DNA from: DASQDT01 sp036380435
GTDB taxonomy: Bacteria; Acidobacteriota; Blastocatellia; Pyrinomonadales; Pyrinomonadaceae
Assembly: GCA_036380435.1 (NCBI GenBank)
Contig: DASVES010000338.1
Span: 1-12,383, forward strand
Length of the DNA stretch: 12,383 bases
Direction: 5' to 3'
The number at the start of each line of letters is the position of its first letter. The first letter of the stretch is position 1. Both the position numbers and the translations under genes were made by a program. Below, one piece after another: positions 1 to 7,800 of this stretch. The notes beneath the pieces were generated by a model. It searched no databases. It was given only the letters and a program-made list of their open reading frames with translations, and had not been told where the DNA came from.

Positions 1-291
1 ACGGTGGCGGAAGGCGGCAAGGCCCGTCTGCGCCGTCACGTCCTCGAAGACCTTCGGAGCCTTCGGGTCAACGACGCCGACCGTGCGCCGCGTGGCCGAG
101 ACGAGCGCCGTGCCCGTCGAGACGCCGCCCATCGGCTGCGATGGTGGCGTTTGCGACGGCTGCGGTTGCTGGCCGGGCGGGTCGGCCTTCTGCGCGGCGT
201 GTGGGAAGGGAAGGGCCGCGAGGAGGAGGGTCGCCAAGAGGGCCAAGGCGAGTCGAGACGCTGTGCGAAAGTGAATGGTCGGTGTGAACAT
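1..291 (-). CDS. Secreted CRTAC1/FG-GAP-type protein, N-terminal part (runs off window)
   Basis: Reading the minus strand from the ATG at 291 gives 97 codons open to the window edge. Residues 1 to about 34 form a signal peptide: a basic start, a long Leu/Ala core and a likely cut near HAA|QK. A Pro/Gln/Ser-rich linker follows. At about residue 82 the phrase VFEDVTAQTGLAAFRHR begins; it closely matches TFTDVTAQSGIRFRHAA in the neighbouring gene at 399-2198, where it opens the FG-GAP/VCBS domain. This is therefore probably a second CRTAC1-family protein, exported and presumably Ca-binding, although no DxDxDG motif lies inside the window. It sits on the same strand 107 bases downstream of its paralogue and may be co-transcribed with it. 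No convincing Shine-Dalgarno sequence precedes the ATG. The start was chosen because it gives an intact signal peptide. Confidence 0.75.
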   Translation of the reverse strand, partial: MFTPTIHFRTASRLALALLATLLLAALPFPHAAQKADPPGQQPQPSQTPPSQPMGGVSTGTALVSATRRTVGVVDPKAPKVFEDVTAQTGLAAFRHR

Positions 292-361
292 AGTCGGCTT
301 TGACTCGTCGGTTCTGAATTGATGCTGACTCTACTCTTGAGTGAGTGCGAAGGGCGGCTCA

Positions 362-397
362 CCGCAGAGGCGCAGAGGGCGCAGAGAATACGCAGAG
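362..397. repeat. CGCAGAG short tandem repeat tract
   Basis: Four copies of the heptamer CGCAGAG lie within 36 bases, spaced 8 to 11 bases apart, just past the stop codon of the minus-strand CRTAC1 gene. On the coding strand it reads as repeated CTCTGCG. It is the only notable element in the 107-base gap between the two paralogues. Tracts of this general form are common between genes in environmental bacteria, so it is probably an interspersed genomic repeat and not a locus-specific site. No T-tract or clear stem marks it as a terminator. Confidence 0.6.
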
Positions 398-398
398 G

Positions 399-2198
399 CT
401 ACTTTTCCGTAATCGTCAGATACTTGTCAATCGCCGGACTCTCAACCGTCTGACTCTTGCCCGACGGCCAGCGGACTTCGACCGAGCGCACGCTCGACGC
501 AGAGCCGAGGCCGACGATGAGGCGGGGGTCGTTCGACGAGAGGTAACTGCCGGCGGTCGTCACGTCGAAGATTTGGCGGCGGCCGGCGGAGTCAGTGACG
601 GCGACGCGAGCGCCGAGGCCGTGGCGGTTGCCCTTCGCGCCGACGAGCACGACGCCGAGCCAGTGGTTACGTGTGCCGCCGTTGCGAAGAATGATGGGCG
701 CTCCGTCCGTCTGGCCGAAGACGAGGTCAAGACGGCCGTCCGAGTCGAGGTCGCCGAAGGCGGCGCCGCGGGCGGCGAGGGGCATGGAGAAGGCGGGGCC
801 GGCGGTGGCCGAGACGTTGACGAAATTCTTGCCCGTGTTTCGCAGCAGCAGCGGCGGCTGTTTGTACGTGAGATAGCCGGAGGTCTTTTCGATGGTGTCG
901 AGGACGTGGCCCTGCGCGACGACGAGGTCGCGCCAGCCGTCGTTGTCCACATCGGCGAAGCGCGCGCCCCAGCCCGAGTAGGTGAGCGTGGCGGGGCCGA
1001 CGCCGGCCGTCTGCGTGGTGTAGGTGAACGACTGGTCGCCGTTGTTGCGGAAGAGCGGATAGGTTTCGTTCGAGAGGGCGGTGATGAACACGTCCACGAG
1101 GCCGTCGCCGTCGTAGTCGGCCGCGTCCACGCCCATGCCGGCGAAGGTCTTCCCGTTCTCGTCGTAGCCGACGCCGGCCGGGAGCGCGATCTCCTCGAAG
1201 CGTCCGCCGCCCGAGTTGCGGAAGAGTAACTGGCGGACGCCGTCGTTGGCGACGAACACGTCGGAGAGTCCGTCGTTGTCGAAATCGGCGACGGCCACGC
1301 CGAGGCCCTTGCCCTCCGAAGAGGCGATGCCGGCCTTCGCGCTGGCGTCCTCGAAAGCGCCGTCCGGCTTCTGCCGGAGCAGAAGGCTCGACGCGCCCTT
1401 GAAATTGTCTGGGTGACAGTAGGCGCGTGTGCGCGGCTCGCCGCAGAAGATGGAGCCGCGGTCGAAGTCCCATTCCATGTAGCGCGCGACGAAGAGGTCG
1501 AGGCGGCCGTCGGCGTCGTAGTCGAGCCAGGCGGCGCTCGTCGGCCAGCCCGGCGCGTTCGTGTTCGTGCGCGCCGTCACGTCTTCAAACGTGGAGTCGC
1601 CGCGGTTGCGGTAGAGACGCGCGCCGCCGTAGGAAGTGACGTAGAGATCGACGAAGCCGTCGCCGTCGTAGTCGGCGGCCGCCGCACCCATCGAGTAGCC
1701 CTCGCCGCGAAGACCTGAGCGCTCGGTCACGTCTTCAAACGTGCCGTCAGGCTTCTGTCGGTAGAGTCGGTTCCAGAAACGGGGGTCTCGCTTGTCGGGG
1801 GCGGCGCCTCTGGGCATCGGGTCGGAGAGGGCCGCGCCGTTGGTGAAATAGATGTCGAGGCGGCCGTCCGCGTCGAAGTCGAGGAGGGCGACTCCGCCGC
1901 CCATCGTTTCGGGCAGGTACTTCTGCGAGGTGGGCGAGGCGGCGTGGCGGAAGCGTATGCCGGACTGCGCGGTCACGTCCGTGAAGGTGACGGGCGACGG
2001 CTGCTGCGGTGCTGACGGCTGAGGCCGTCTTGACGGCACTGCGCCGGTCTCGTAGGAGCGGCCGGTGCGCGCGGGCGTGGCCGAGGGAGACGGCGAGGGA
2101 GTTTGTGCGTGGGGGAGCAGGGGAGCGAAGAGGAACGCGAGCAGGTGAGCGGCGGTTGCGGCGAAGAGGAGCGCGCAAGGTTTTCGGCTGAAGCTCAT
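399..2198 (-). CDS. Secreted CRTAC1 family protein (FG-GAP/VCBS repeats with C-terminal ASPIC/UnbV domain)
   Basis: This 599-residue exported protein probably binds calcium and acts outside the cytoplasm. A signal peptide covers about residues 1-31 (PHA|QTP), followed by a Ser/Pro/Thr linker to about residue 70. Seven Ca-binding loops of the form DxDxDGxxD follow: DFDADGRLD near 107, DYDGDGFVD 176, DYDADGRLD 226, DFDNDGLSD 305, DYDGDGLVD 361, DVDNDGWRD 416 and DLDSDGRLD 483. Spacing of about 50-80 residues suits blades of a beta-propeller. Phrases such as RLYRNRGDSTFEDVT between loops are typical of the family. Two cysteines, about 252 and 261, may form a disulphide. Residues 512-597 form the ASPIC/UnbV domain (NHWLGV, GLGARV, SSNDPRLIVGLG, VRWPSG). 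A TTG three codons upstream at 2207 could also start the frame; the ATG at 2198 is preferred because it opens directly into the signal peptide. The substrate or ligand is unknown. Confidence 0.93.
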   Translation of the reverse strand: MSFSRKPCALLFAATAAHLLAFLFAPLLPHAQTPSPSPSATPARTGRSYETGAVPSRRPQPSAPQQPSPVTFTDVTAQSGIRFRHAASPTSQKYLPETMGGGVALLDFDADGRLDIYFTNGAALSDPMPRGAAPDKRDPRFWNRLYRQKPDGTFEDVTERSGLRGEGYSMGAAAADYDGDGFVDLYVTSYGGARLYRNRGDSTFEDVTARTNTNAPGWPTSAAWLDYDADGRLDLFVARYMEWDFDRGSIFCGEPRTRAYCHPDNFKGASSLLLRQKPDGAFEDASAKAGIASSEGKGLGVAVADFDNDGLSDVFVANDGVRQLLFRNSGGGRFEEIALPAGVGYDENGKTFAGMGVDAADYDGDGLVDVFITALSNETYPLFRNNGDQSFTYTTQTAGVGPATLTYSGWGARFADVDNDGWRDLVVAQGHVLDTIEKTSGYLTYKQPPLLLRNTGKNFVNVSATAGPAFSMPLAARGAAFGDLDSDGRLDLVFGQTDGAPIILRNGGTRNHWLGVVLVGAKGNRHGLGARVAVTDSAGRRQIFDVTTAGSYLSSNDPRLIVGLGSASSVRSVEVRWPSGKSQTVESPAIDKYLTITEK

Positions 2199-2372
2199 TA
2201 CAGGCAAATCGGGCCAGTGGGGGAGTTCGGAATGCGACGCCTCGCGGAGCGTGGACGCGTGCGTTTTGTGACTCCGACTTTACAGTCGGAAGTCCCGAAT
2301 AGTACAGTCTCGCCGCCGCACCGGCAACTGCATCGGGCGGGCAACGCTAAAGTCGCAGTCATGGGAGGACGC
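2199..2372. other. Divergent intergenic region between CRTAC1 gene and secreted-protein gene
   Basis: This 174-base gap must hold the start signals of two divergent genes. I see no convincing -35/-10 pair on either strand; TTTACA at 2279 followed 15 bases later by TAGTAC is a weak candidate for the rightward gene. A palindrome occupies the centre and is listed separately. Confidence 0.4.
2270..2294. repeat. Short palindrome (hairpin)
   Basis: TCCGACT (2273-2279) pairs perfectly with AGTCGGA (2284-2290) around a 4-base loop. GAC (2270-2272) and GTC (2292-2294) extend the stem past one bulged A. It lies between divergent genes and lacks a T-tract, so it could be an operator, an mRNA-end hairpin or a copy of an interspersed palindromic repeat. 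The pairing is seen directly; the role is not known. Confidence 0.55.
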
Positions 2373-2894
2373 ATGAAAAAATTAGGAACATGGAGAGTGT
2401 TGGCGAGCGTCGCCGTAATCGCCTTGTGTGCTGCGGGCGTGTCGGCGCAGGAGGAGCAGCAGCAGGCGGTCATCCTCGCCGGGCAGCAGCTCGCGCGCGT
2501 CGTCCCGCCGGGGTTCTACTTCGAGGGGCAGAGTGCGCCGACGCAGACGCGCAACTCGGCCGCGGCCCGCTTCGGCGCGAAGCGTCACGTCATCGCCGGG
2601 ATGGTTGACACCTCCGGCTACTCGGCCGACGTGCGCGCCAAGTATGAAGGGTTCTTCATCACCGACTCGCCCGTCAGCGTCGGCGGCGAGCAACTCGGCC
2701 CCGGCGCCTACGGCTTCGGCTTCACCGACGACGGCAAGTTCAATCTCTTCGACGTGGGCGGCCGACCTCTACTCTCCGTCGGGGCCGCGGCCGACCGCGT
2801 TATCCGCCGGCCGCGCCCGCTGATGATGACGAAGGCCGACGGCGGCGTGCGCCTCTACAGCGGCCGTCAGTTCGTCGTCATCACGGCGCGTTGA
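2373..2894 (+). CDS. Small secreted protein of unknown function
   Basis: A 173-residue exported protein that I do not recognise as a named family. The ATG at 2373 follows GGAGG at 2364-2368 with 4 bases between, and opens a clean signal peptide: MKK, a hydrophobic core to about residue 22, then a cut near VSA|QEE. The frame is open further upstream, but that extension has no coding character. The mature part contains a Gly/Phe-rich stretch (PPGFYFEGQSAPTQTRNS, then KYEGFFITDSPVSVGGEQL) and then GPGAYGFGFTDDGKFNLFDV, which looks like a small beta-sandwich. The pattern 'GEQL-GPGAYG' loosely recalls DUF2911-type secreted proteins (GKKLPAGTY), too weakly to assign. There is no lipobox cysteine, so it is probably soluble in the periplasm. 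The DUF1801 gene follows after 59 bases on the same strand. Confidence 0.85.
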   Translation: MKKLGTWRVLASVAVIALCAAGVSAQEEQQQAVILAGQQLARVVPPGFYFEGQSAPTQTRNSAAARFGAKRHVIAGMVDTSGYSADVRAKYEGFFITDSPVSVGGEQLGPGAYGFGFTDDGKFNLFDVGGRPLLSVGAAADRVIRRPRPLMMTKADGGVRLYSGRQFVVITAR

Positions 2895-2953
2895 AGGACA
2901 AGGACATCGGAAGGTGCGAGGTGATTACCTGAGAGCCGGGAAGGGAATTCAAC

Positions 2954-3400
2954 ATGGCGAAGAGTGATGCGGCGACGGTCGAAGAGTATCTGGAGGGTCT
3001 GCCGGAAGAGCGGCGCGAAGTCGTCTCGCGCGTGAGGGAAGTGATTCTGAGTAATCTCCCGCGCGGCTACCGCGAGTCGATGAACTGGGGGATGATCGCC
3101 TACGAGGTGCCGCTGGAGAAGTACCCCGACACCTACAACAAACAGCCTCTCGGCTACGCCGCACTCGGTGCGCAGAAGAACTACATCTCGCTCCATTTGA
3201 TGTGCGCCTATCAGGACTCCGAGTTGGAGAAGAAGCTGAAAGAGGGCTTCGCAAAGGCGGGGAAGAAACTCGACATGGGCAAGTCGTGCATCCGCTTCAA
3301 GAAGCTCGAAGACATCCCGCTGGAAGTCATCGGCGAGGCCGTCGCCAGCACACCGCCCGAGAAGTTTATCGAGCAGTACGAGAAGGGGCGGCATAAGTAG
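2954..3400 (+). CDS. DUF1801 family protein (YdhG-like)
   Basis: A 148-residue cytoplasmic protein with no signal peptide or membrane segment. It begins with the usual DUF1801 pattern: VEEYLEGLPEERREVVSRV near residue 10, then ESMNWGMIAYEVPL around residues 39-52, where the WGM..Y motif sits in the expected place. YAALGAQKNYISLHL and a basic C-terminal part (KKLDMGKSCIRFKKLEDIP) follow. Length and motif order fit the family, whose biochemical role is not established. The ATG at 2954 is preceded by AGGGA at 2942-2946. It lies 59 bases after the secreted-protein gene and 53 bases before the nitrilase gene on the same strand, so the three may be co-transcribed, though the gaps are larger than in a tight operon. 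Confidence 0.88.
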   Translation: MAKSDAATVEEYLEGLPEERREVVSRVREVILSNLPRGYRESMNWGMIAYEVPLEKYPDTYNKQPLGYAALGAQKNYISLHLMCAYQDSELEKKLKEGFAKAGKKLDMGKSCIRFKKLEDIPLEVIGEAVASTPPEKFIEQYEKGRHK

Positions 3401-3453
3401 ACGCAGCGGGAGTAGCCTGCTGGCGCGGCGAAATATAACAAGGGGGACGAATC

Positions 3454-4455
3454 ATGGAACACCTGCGTTACTCGGTTGCCGCGTGCCAGACCGATTTGCC
3501 GAACCCGGTCGAGCGCCGCGAGATGCGTCGCAACACCGACCGCTGTCTCTCGATGATCGACTCGGCCGTCGCCGGCTCCGCGCCCTTCCTGCCCGTCCGC
3601 CTCATCGTCTTTCCCGAGTTCGCGCACGCCGCCCCGGTCTTCCCAACGGTCGCCGAGCTGCACGAGAAGCTAGCCGTCCAAATCCCGAACGAGCACACCG
3701 AAGCCTTGGAGCAGAAGGCGCGCGAGCACCGCGTCTACATCCAGACCGGCTCGATGCTGGAGCGCGACGCGCGCTGGCCGGGGCGGGTCTTTAACACCAC
3801 CTGCCTCATCGGCCCCCGCGGCGTCCTCTACAAGTACCGCAAGGTGAACACGTGGATACCCTACGAGGTGCACAGCAGCCCGCACGACCTCGAAGGCTAC
3901 GACGAGCCGCTGTTCCCCGTCGCCGACACCGAGATCGGTCGATTGGGTTGCGCCATCTGCTACGACTGGCTCTTCCCCGAAGCCATCCGCCAGCTCGCCG
4001 CAAACGGCGCCGAGGTGCTCATCCGTGTCTCGGCCTACATGGACCCGTGGGGCGCCACCGCCCCCATGGACTGGTGGACGATCATCAACCGCGCGCGGGC
4101 CATCGAGAACACGGCCTACGTCGTCGCCGCCAATCAGGGCGCAAGCCTCAAGCACTATCCGCCATATTCATGGCCCGGCGGCAGTCAGGTCGTCGATTTC
4201 GACGGACGCCTCCTCGCCGAGGCCAGTCCGGGGCCGGGCGAGAGAATCGTCGTCGCGCCCTTGGACATCTCCGCACTGCGACACGAGCGCGCCGCCCGGC
4301 GCGGTCATCACATGCTCGCACACCTCCGCACGGAGGCTTACCCCGTCTACGCCACCCACCGCTATCCGCCGGTGGAGACGGGCCAGGATGAGCAAGGTCT
4401 ATCCTACGAGGGCAACAACCGCCTCATCGACGAGGCGAAGAACCGACTTCCCTGA
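3454..4455 (+). CDS. Carbon-nitrogen hydrolase (nitrilase superfamily, amidase-like)
   Basis: A 333-residue cytoplasmic enzyme predicted to hydrolyse a C-N bond, most likely an amide, through a cysteine thioester intermediate. The nitrilase-superfamily triad is complete: Glu55 in LIVFPEFAHA, Lys130 in YKYRKVNTW and Cys169 in GCAICYDWLFPEAIR. Family phrases NRARAIENTAYVVAANQG and GGSQVVDFDGRLL follow in the expected order. The stretch after the Lys (WIPYEVHSSPHDL) resembles the aliphatic-amidase/formamidase side of the superfamily more than true nitrilases, but the substrate cannot be read from sequence. AGGGGGA at 3441-3447 stands 6 bases before the ATG, a strong ribosome-binding site. There is no signal peptide. 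The neighbouring DUF1801 gene gives no pathway clue; amide or carbamoyl scavenging is a guess. Confidence 0.93.
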   Translation: MEHLRYSVAACQTDLPNPVERREMRRNTDRCLSMIDSAVAGSAPFLPVRLIVFPEFAHAAPVFPTVAELHEKLAVQIPNEHTEALEQKAREHRVYIQTGSMLERDARWPGRVFNTTCLIGPRGVLYKYRKVNTWIPYEVHSSPHDLEGYDEPLFPVADTEIGRLGCAICYDWLFPEAIRQLAANGAEVLIRVSAYMDPWGATAPMDWWTIINRARAIENTAYVVAANQGASLKHYPPYSWPGGSQVVDFDGRLLAEASPGPGERIVVAPLDISALRHERAARRGHHMLAHLRTEAYPVYATHRYPPVETGQDEQGLSYEGNNRLIDEAKNRLP

Positions 4456-4480
4456 TTGTTGACGCTACGCCCACGCAGGC

Positions 4481-4554
4481 GAACACAGATGAAACGGATG
4501 CGACGGATGAACACGGATTCATGCTCATCCGTCTCATCCGTCGCATCCGTGTTC
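4481..4554. repeat. Hairpin built of CATCCGT-type 9-base repeats
   Basis: The left arm (4481-4510) and right arm (4525-4554) are inverted copies matching at 26 of 30 positions, around a 14-base loop. Each arm is itself a run of 9-base units, as in TCATCCGTC TCATCCGTC on the right arm. It begins 25 bases after the nitrilase stop. It may act as a transcription barrier or 3'-end stabiliser, but there is no T-tract for intrinsic termination. The form suggests an interspersed intergenic repeat. Confidence 0.7.
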
Positions 4555-4654
4555 CCGCCCGCACGCGCTCAGGCGCACCGTCCCAACTAATCGAACGAAT
4601 CGACATCGAAGTACGCGCTGCCGCCCTGCGGCTTGAACCCGCCCCAAATAAAGA

Positions 4655-4682
4655 TTGACAGGCGGTTGAATCTGTAATAAAA
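4655..4682 (+). promoter_or_regulatory. Candidate promoter for the TonB-dependent receptor gene
   Basis: A perfect -35 hexamer TTGACA (4655-4660) is followed after 16 bases by the AT-rich ATAAAA (4677-4682); TAATAA at 4675 is an alternative with short spacing. The site sits in an AT-rich patch that stands out from its surroundings. If used, it would give a leader of roughly 170 bases before the ATG at 4860. No operator half-sites are evident next to it. Confidence 0.45.
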
Positions 4683-4791
4683 ACGACTTCGTTCGGGCGT
4701 GCAACAAACCTCCCTGCGAATGCGGTTTTCAAGTTACAAGTTTTCTTCAGGGACAGGGCTACATCTCCACCCATCGATTCGTCGCCGGTAA

Positions 4792-4859
4792 CGCACCGTG
4801 CGACGGTCATCGCTACGGGTGGCGCAATCATCCGGCTCACTCCACCTGCGAGGTTCGCT
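4792..4859 (+). promoter_or_regulatory. Structured 5' leader with pairing near the ribosome-binding site
   Basis: Positions 4792-4824 fold into a hairpin of 12 pairs: 4792-4793 with 4823-4824, 4794-4795 with 4820-4821, 4796-4799 with 4815-4818, and 4800-4803 with 4810-4813, with three single-base bulges and a 6-base loop. Its first half contains the palindrome CGCAC-C-GTGCG. Downstream, CCACCT (4842-4847) can pair with GGGTGG (4817-4822), which would break the first hairpin. Alternatively, its ACCT (4844-4847) can pair with AGGT (4851-4854) inside the Shine-Dalgarno sequence GAGGT, 5 bases before the ATG. This allows alternative folds affecting translation. The pairings are seen; any ligand or regulation is inferred. 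Confidence 0.4.
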
Positions 4860-7800
4860 ATGTATACATTCCGAAGTGGCTTCTCCTCCTCCATGCGCGG
4901 AGCCGCGGCTCTCCTCTTCGTTATCGCCTTATCTCTTTCGGCCCACGCGCAGTCCAGCAAGGGCGAGATTTCGGGCAGCGTCACTGACGCCAACGGAGCC
5001 GCCGTCCCCAAGGTGAACGTGAAGGCCACTAACAACGGGACTGGCGCCGTGCGCGAGGACACGGCGAGCGATGACGGCGCGTACAGCCTCCAGCTCCTCG
5101 ACCCCGGCCTCTACACCGTCGAGGCCACGGCGCCGAACTTCCAGACCTATCGCGCCGAGAACGTGAAGGTGGATGTCGGCTCCACGCAGGCGCTCCCGAT
5201 CACCCTTCAGGCCGGACAGATCACCGACGTGGTGACGGTGACGGCCGAAGCGCCGCTCGTGCAGAGCGAGTCGAGCGACCGCGGCAGCGTCATCTCGGGC
5301 CGCGAGGTCACGGAGCTTCCGCTCTCGGGACGCAACTTCACGCAACTGGCGTTGCTCACGCCGGGCGTGGCGCGCGCCGCCAACGCCGGTGTCGGCGGCG
5401 CCGGGCCTGACTCGCGCCAGTTCAACAATGGCGACCCGCGCGCCGGCTCGGGCGGCCCCGGCAGCTCCAACGCGCAGGGCGACACGCCGACCTCGCGCTT
5501 CGCACGCTCCGGCGGCGGCGCCCTGACCGTCAACGGCCAGCGGCCCACCAACAACAATTTCTCTCTCGACGGCGTGGACAACAACGAGTCGCAGTTCGGC
5601 ACCGTCGGCGTCTTCCCGAACCCGGACGCCATCGCCGAGTTCCGCGTCACGACGAGCGTGCCGCCGGCCGAGGTCGGCCGCGCCAGCGGCGCCGTCATCA
5701 ACACCACGACCAAGTCGGGCCGCAACGACTTCTTCGGCTCGCTCTACTACTACGGCCAGAACTCGGCCCTGAACGCCTATCACCCGATGCTCAAGCGCGA
5801 CCGCGCCATCGCCCAGTCGCGCGGCGACACCTTCATCCCCGAGAAGGCCGTCCAGCAGATACACGAGTTCGGCGGCACCTTCGGCGGCCGCATCGTCCGC
5901 GACCGCACGTTCTTCTTCTTCGATTACCTCGGCCAGCGCAACAACCTGCCGTTCCCCTTCACCTCGACGGTGCCGGCCCTCGGTGTGACCAGCGGCGACT
6001 TCTCGGCGTACTCGACCATCCGCGACCCGCTTACGGGGCTGCCGTTCCCCAACAACCGCATCCCGGCCAACCGGCTCGACCCCATCGCCGTCAGAATCCT
6101 CGACCTCTTCCCCGACCCGACGGCCAACATCTTCAACCCCGGCGAGTTCAACCGTAACTACGCCTCGCAGCGCAACGTGCAGGAGCGCATCAACAACTAC
6201 GGCATCAAGGTCGATCATCGCTTCAACTCGTCGAACTCGCTGACCGTGCGCTTCAACGACCAGAAGCTGAAGAACGTGCGCGACAACTTCTTCAAGACGC
6301 CCGACGACGTGCCCGCGCCGGGTCTGCCGACGGCCGGCTTCGGCGCCGGCGAGGAGATCGGCGACACGCGCCAGCTCGTCATCACCGACACGCACACCTT
6401 CAGCCCGACCCTCCTCAACGAGTTCCGCTTCGGCCTGACGAACATCAACATCGCCATCTACAACTGTGGTGTGCTGGGCGCCTGCGGCGTCAGTGAAACC
6501 TGGGGCACAGACCTCGGCATCCCGAACGTCAACCTCGGCGGCCCCGAGACCTCGGGCGGCCCCGGCATCGGCTGGACGGGCGCGGGCTTCGTCGAGTTCC
6601 TCGGCGACGGCGGCCTCTTCCAGGCCAAGAGCCGCAACCCCTACTTCGCCGACAGCCTGACCATCCTCAAGGGCAACCACGTCGTGAAGACGGGCGCCGA
6701 GATTCGCCTCCGCATGCTCGAGACGATCTGCGGCGGTTGCGCCGGCTTCGAGAAGGGCGCTATCGGTTTCGACGACGGCGGCACGGGCAACGCCCTCGCC
6801 AACTCGCTCCTCGGCCGCACCGGCTTCGCCCAGCGCAGCCGCACCTTCGGCGGCCCCTTCGACCTCCGCATGCAGGAGTACGGCTTCTTCGTTCAGGACG
6901 ACTGGAAGGTCAACGACCGTCTGACCCTCAACCTCGGCATGCGCTACGACCTCCTCCCCGGCCCCAACGCCGCCACCGAGACCGGCGGCCGCATCGGCTA
7001 CTATTTCCCCGAAGACCGACGCATCGTCGAGGCCAGTGGTTCGGGCGACCGCATCGTCGAACTCGACCGCAACAACTTCGGCCCGCGCGTCGGCTTCGCT
7101 TACGCCGTCAACGACTCGAAGACTCTGGTCGTGCGCGGCGGCTACGGCCTGCTCTACTCGCTCGACGGCGTGGACTACCCCGCGGGCGTGCGCAACCCGC
7201 CCAACACCAACATCACCTTCGACAACTGGACGCTCGCCTCGGGGCCGCCGACGCCGACGCCGCTCGACCCGGCCAACGTGCCCACGGGGACGAACCTCTT
7301 CACCGTTGACCGCCGGCAAAAGAACGGGATGACGCACCAGTTCCAGTTGAGCACCCAGTGGCAGTTCTCGCCCGACTGGTCGCTCGACGTGGGCTACGTC
7401 GGCAACCGCTCCAAGAACCTGCTCGCCACGCTCCAGCAAGGCTCGGGCGGACAGGGTGTCGCGCGCAACGCCGCCGGCGCTCTCATCAACAGCGTCCTGC
7501 TCTACTCGAACGTCGCCGAGTCGTCCTACGACGCCTTGCAGACGCAGTTGCAGAAGCGTCTGTCGAACAACATTCAGGGGCAGGTCTCCTACACGTGGAG
7601 CCACACCATCGACAACGCGACCGGCGTCTTCAACGGCCTCGGCGACGCCAAGAATCAGGGCCGGCAGGGGCCGGTCGATCCGTTCAACCTCGACGCCGAC
7701 CGCGGCAACTCCGTCTTGGACATCCGCCACCTGCTCTCGGCCAGCGCGATCATCGACCTGCCCTTCGGCAAAGGACAGCGTTATCTGAACGACGGCATGG

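Larger units (their letters stand above)
4456..4859. other. 404-base non-coding region upstream of the receptor gene
   Basis: This gap contains, in order, a hairpin of 9-base repeats (4481-4554), an unstructured stretch, a candidate promoter (4655-4682) and a leader ending in paired segments next to the receptor start. A minus-strand reading frame crosses the region (5062-4424) but lacks domain-like or codon-biased sequence. It also overlaps the start of the receptor gene, so I do not call it. Confidence 0.6.

Noticed and set aside
36..362. A 108-codon minus-strand frame over the left edge
   Set aside because: It is Arg/Ser/Pro-rich noise; a different minus-strand frame starting at 291 gives a signal peptide and an FG-GAP opening.
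345..1229. A 294-codon plus-strand frame antisense to the CRTAC1 gene
   Set aside because: The sequence is a Val/Ala/Arg/Glu-rich shadow of the Asp/Gly-rich FG-GAP repeats on the other strand.
2103..2372. Upstream extension of the small secreted protein to 2103
   Set aside because: It would overlap the divergent CRTAC1 gene, lacks coding character and would bury the signal peptide; GGAGG supports the ATG at 2373.
4481..4554. A CRISPR array
   Set aside because: The 9-base units are contiguous and inverted between arms, with no spacers of uniform length and no cas genes.
4785..4858. A standard GEMM (c-di-GMP-I) riboswitch in the receptor leader
   Set aside because: Short blocks match in order, but the closing helix and second hairpin are missing, so I report only a structured leader.
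4424..5062. A 212-codon minus-strand frame across the gap before the receptor
   Set aside because: It overlaps the end of the nitrilase gene, the leader and the receptor start, has no recognisable domain, and runs through the hairpin repeat as low-complexity RMRRMRR.
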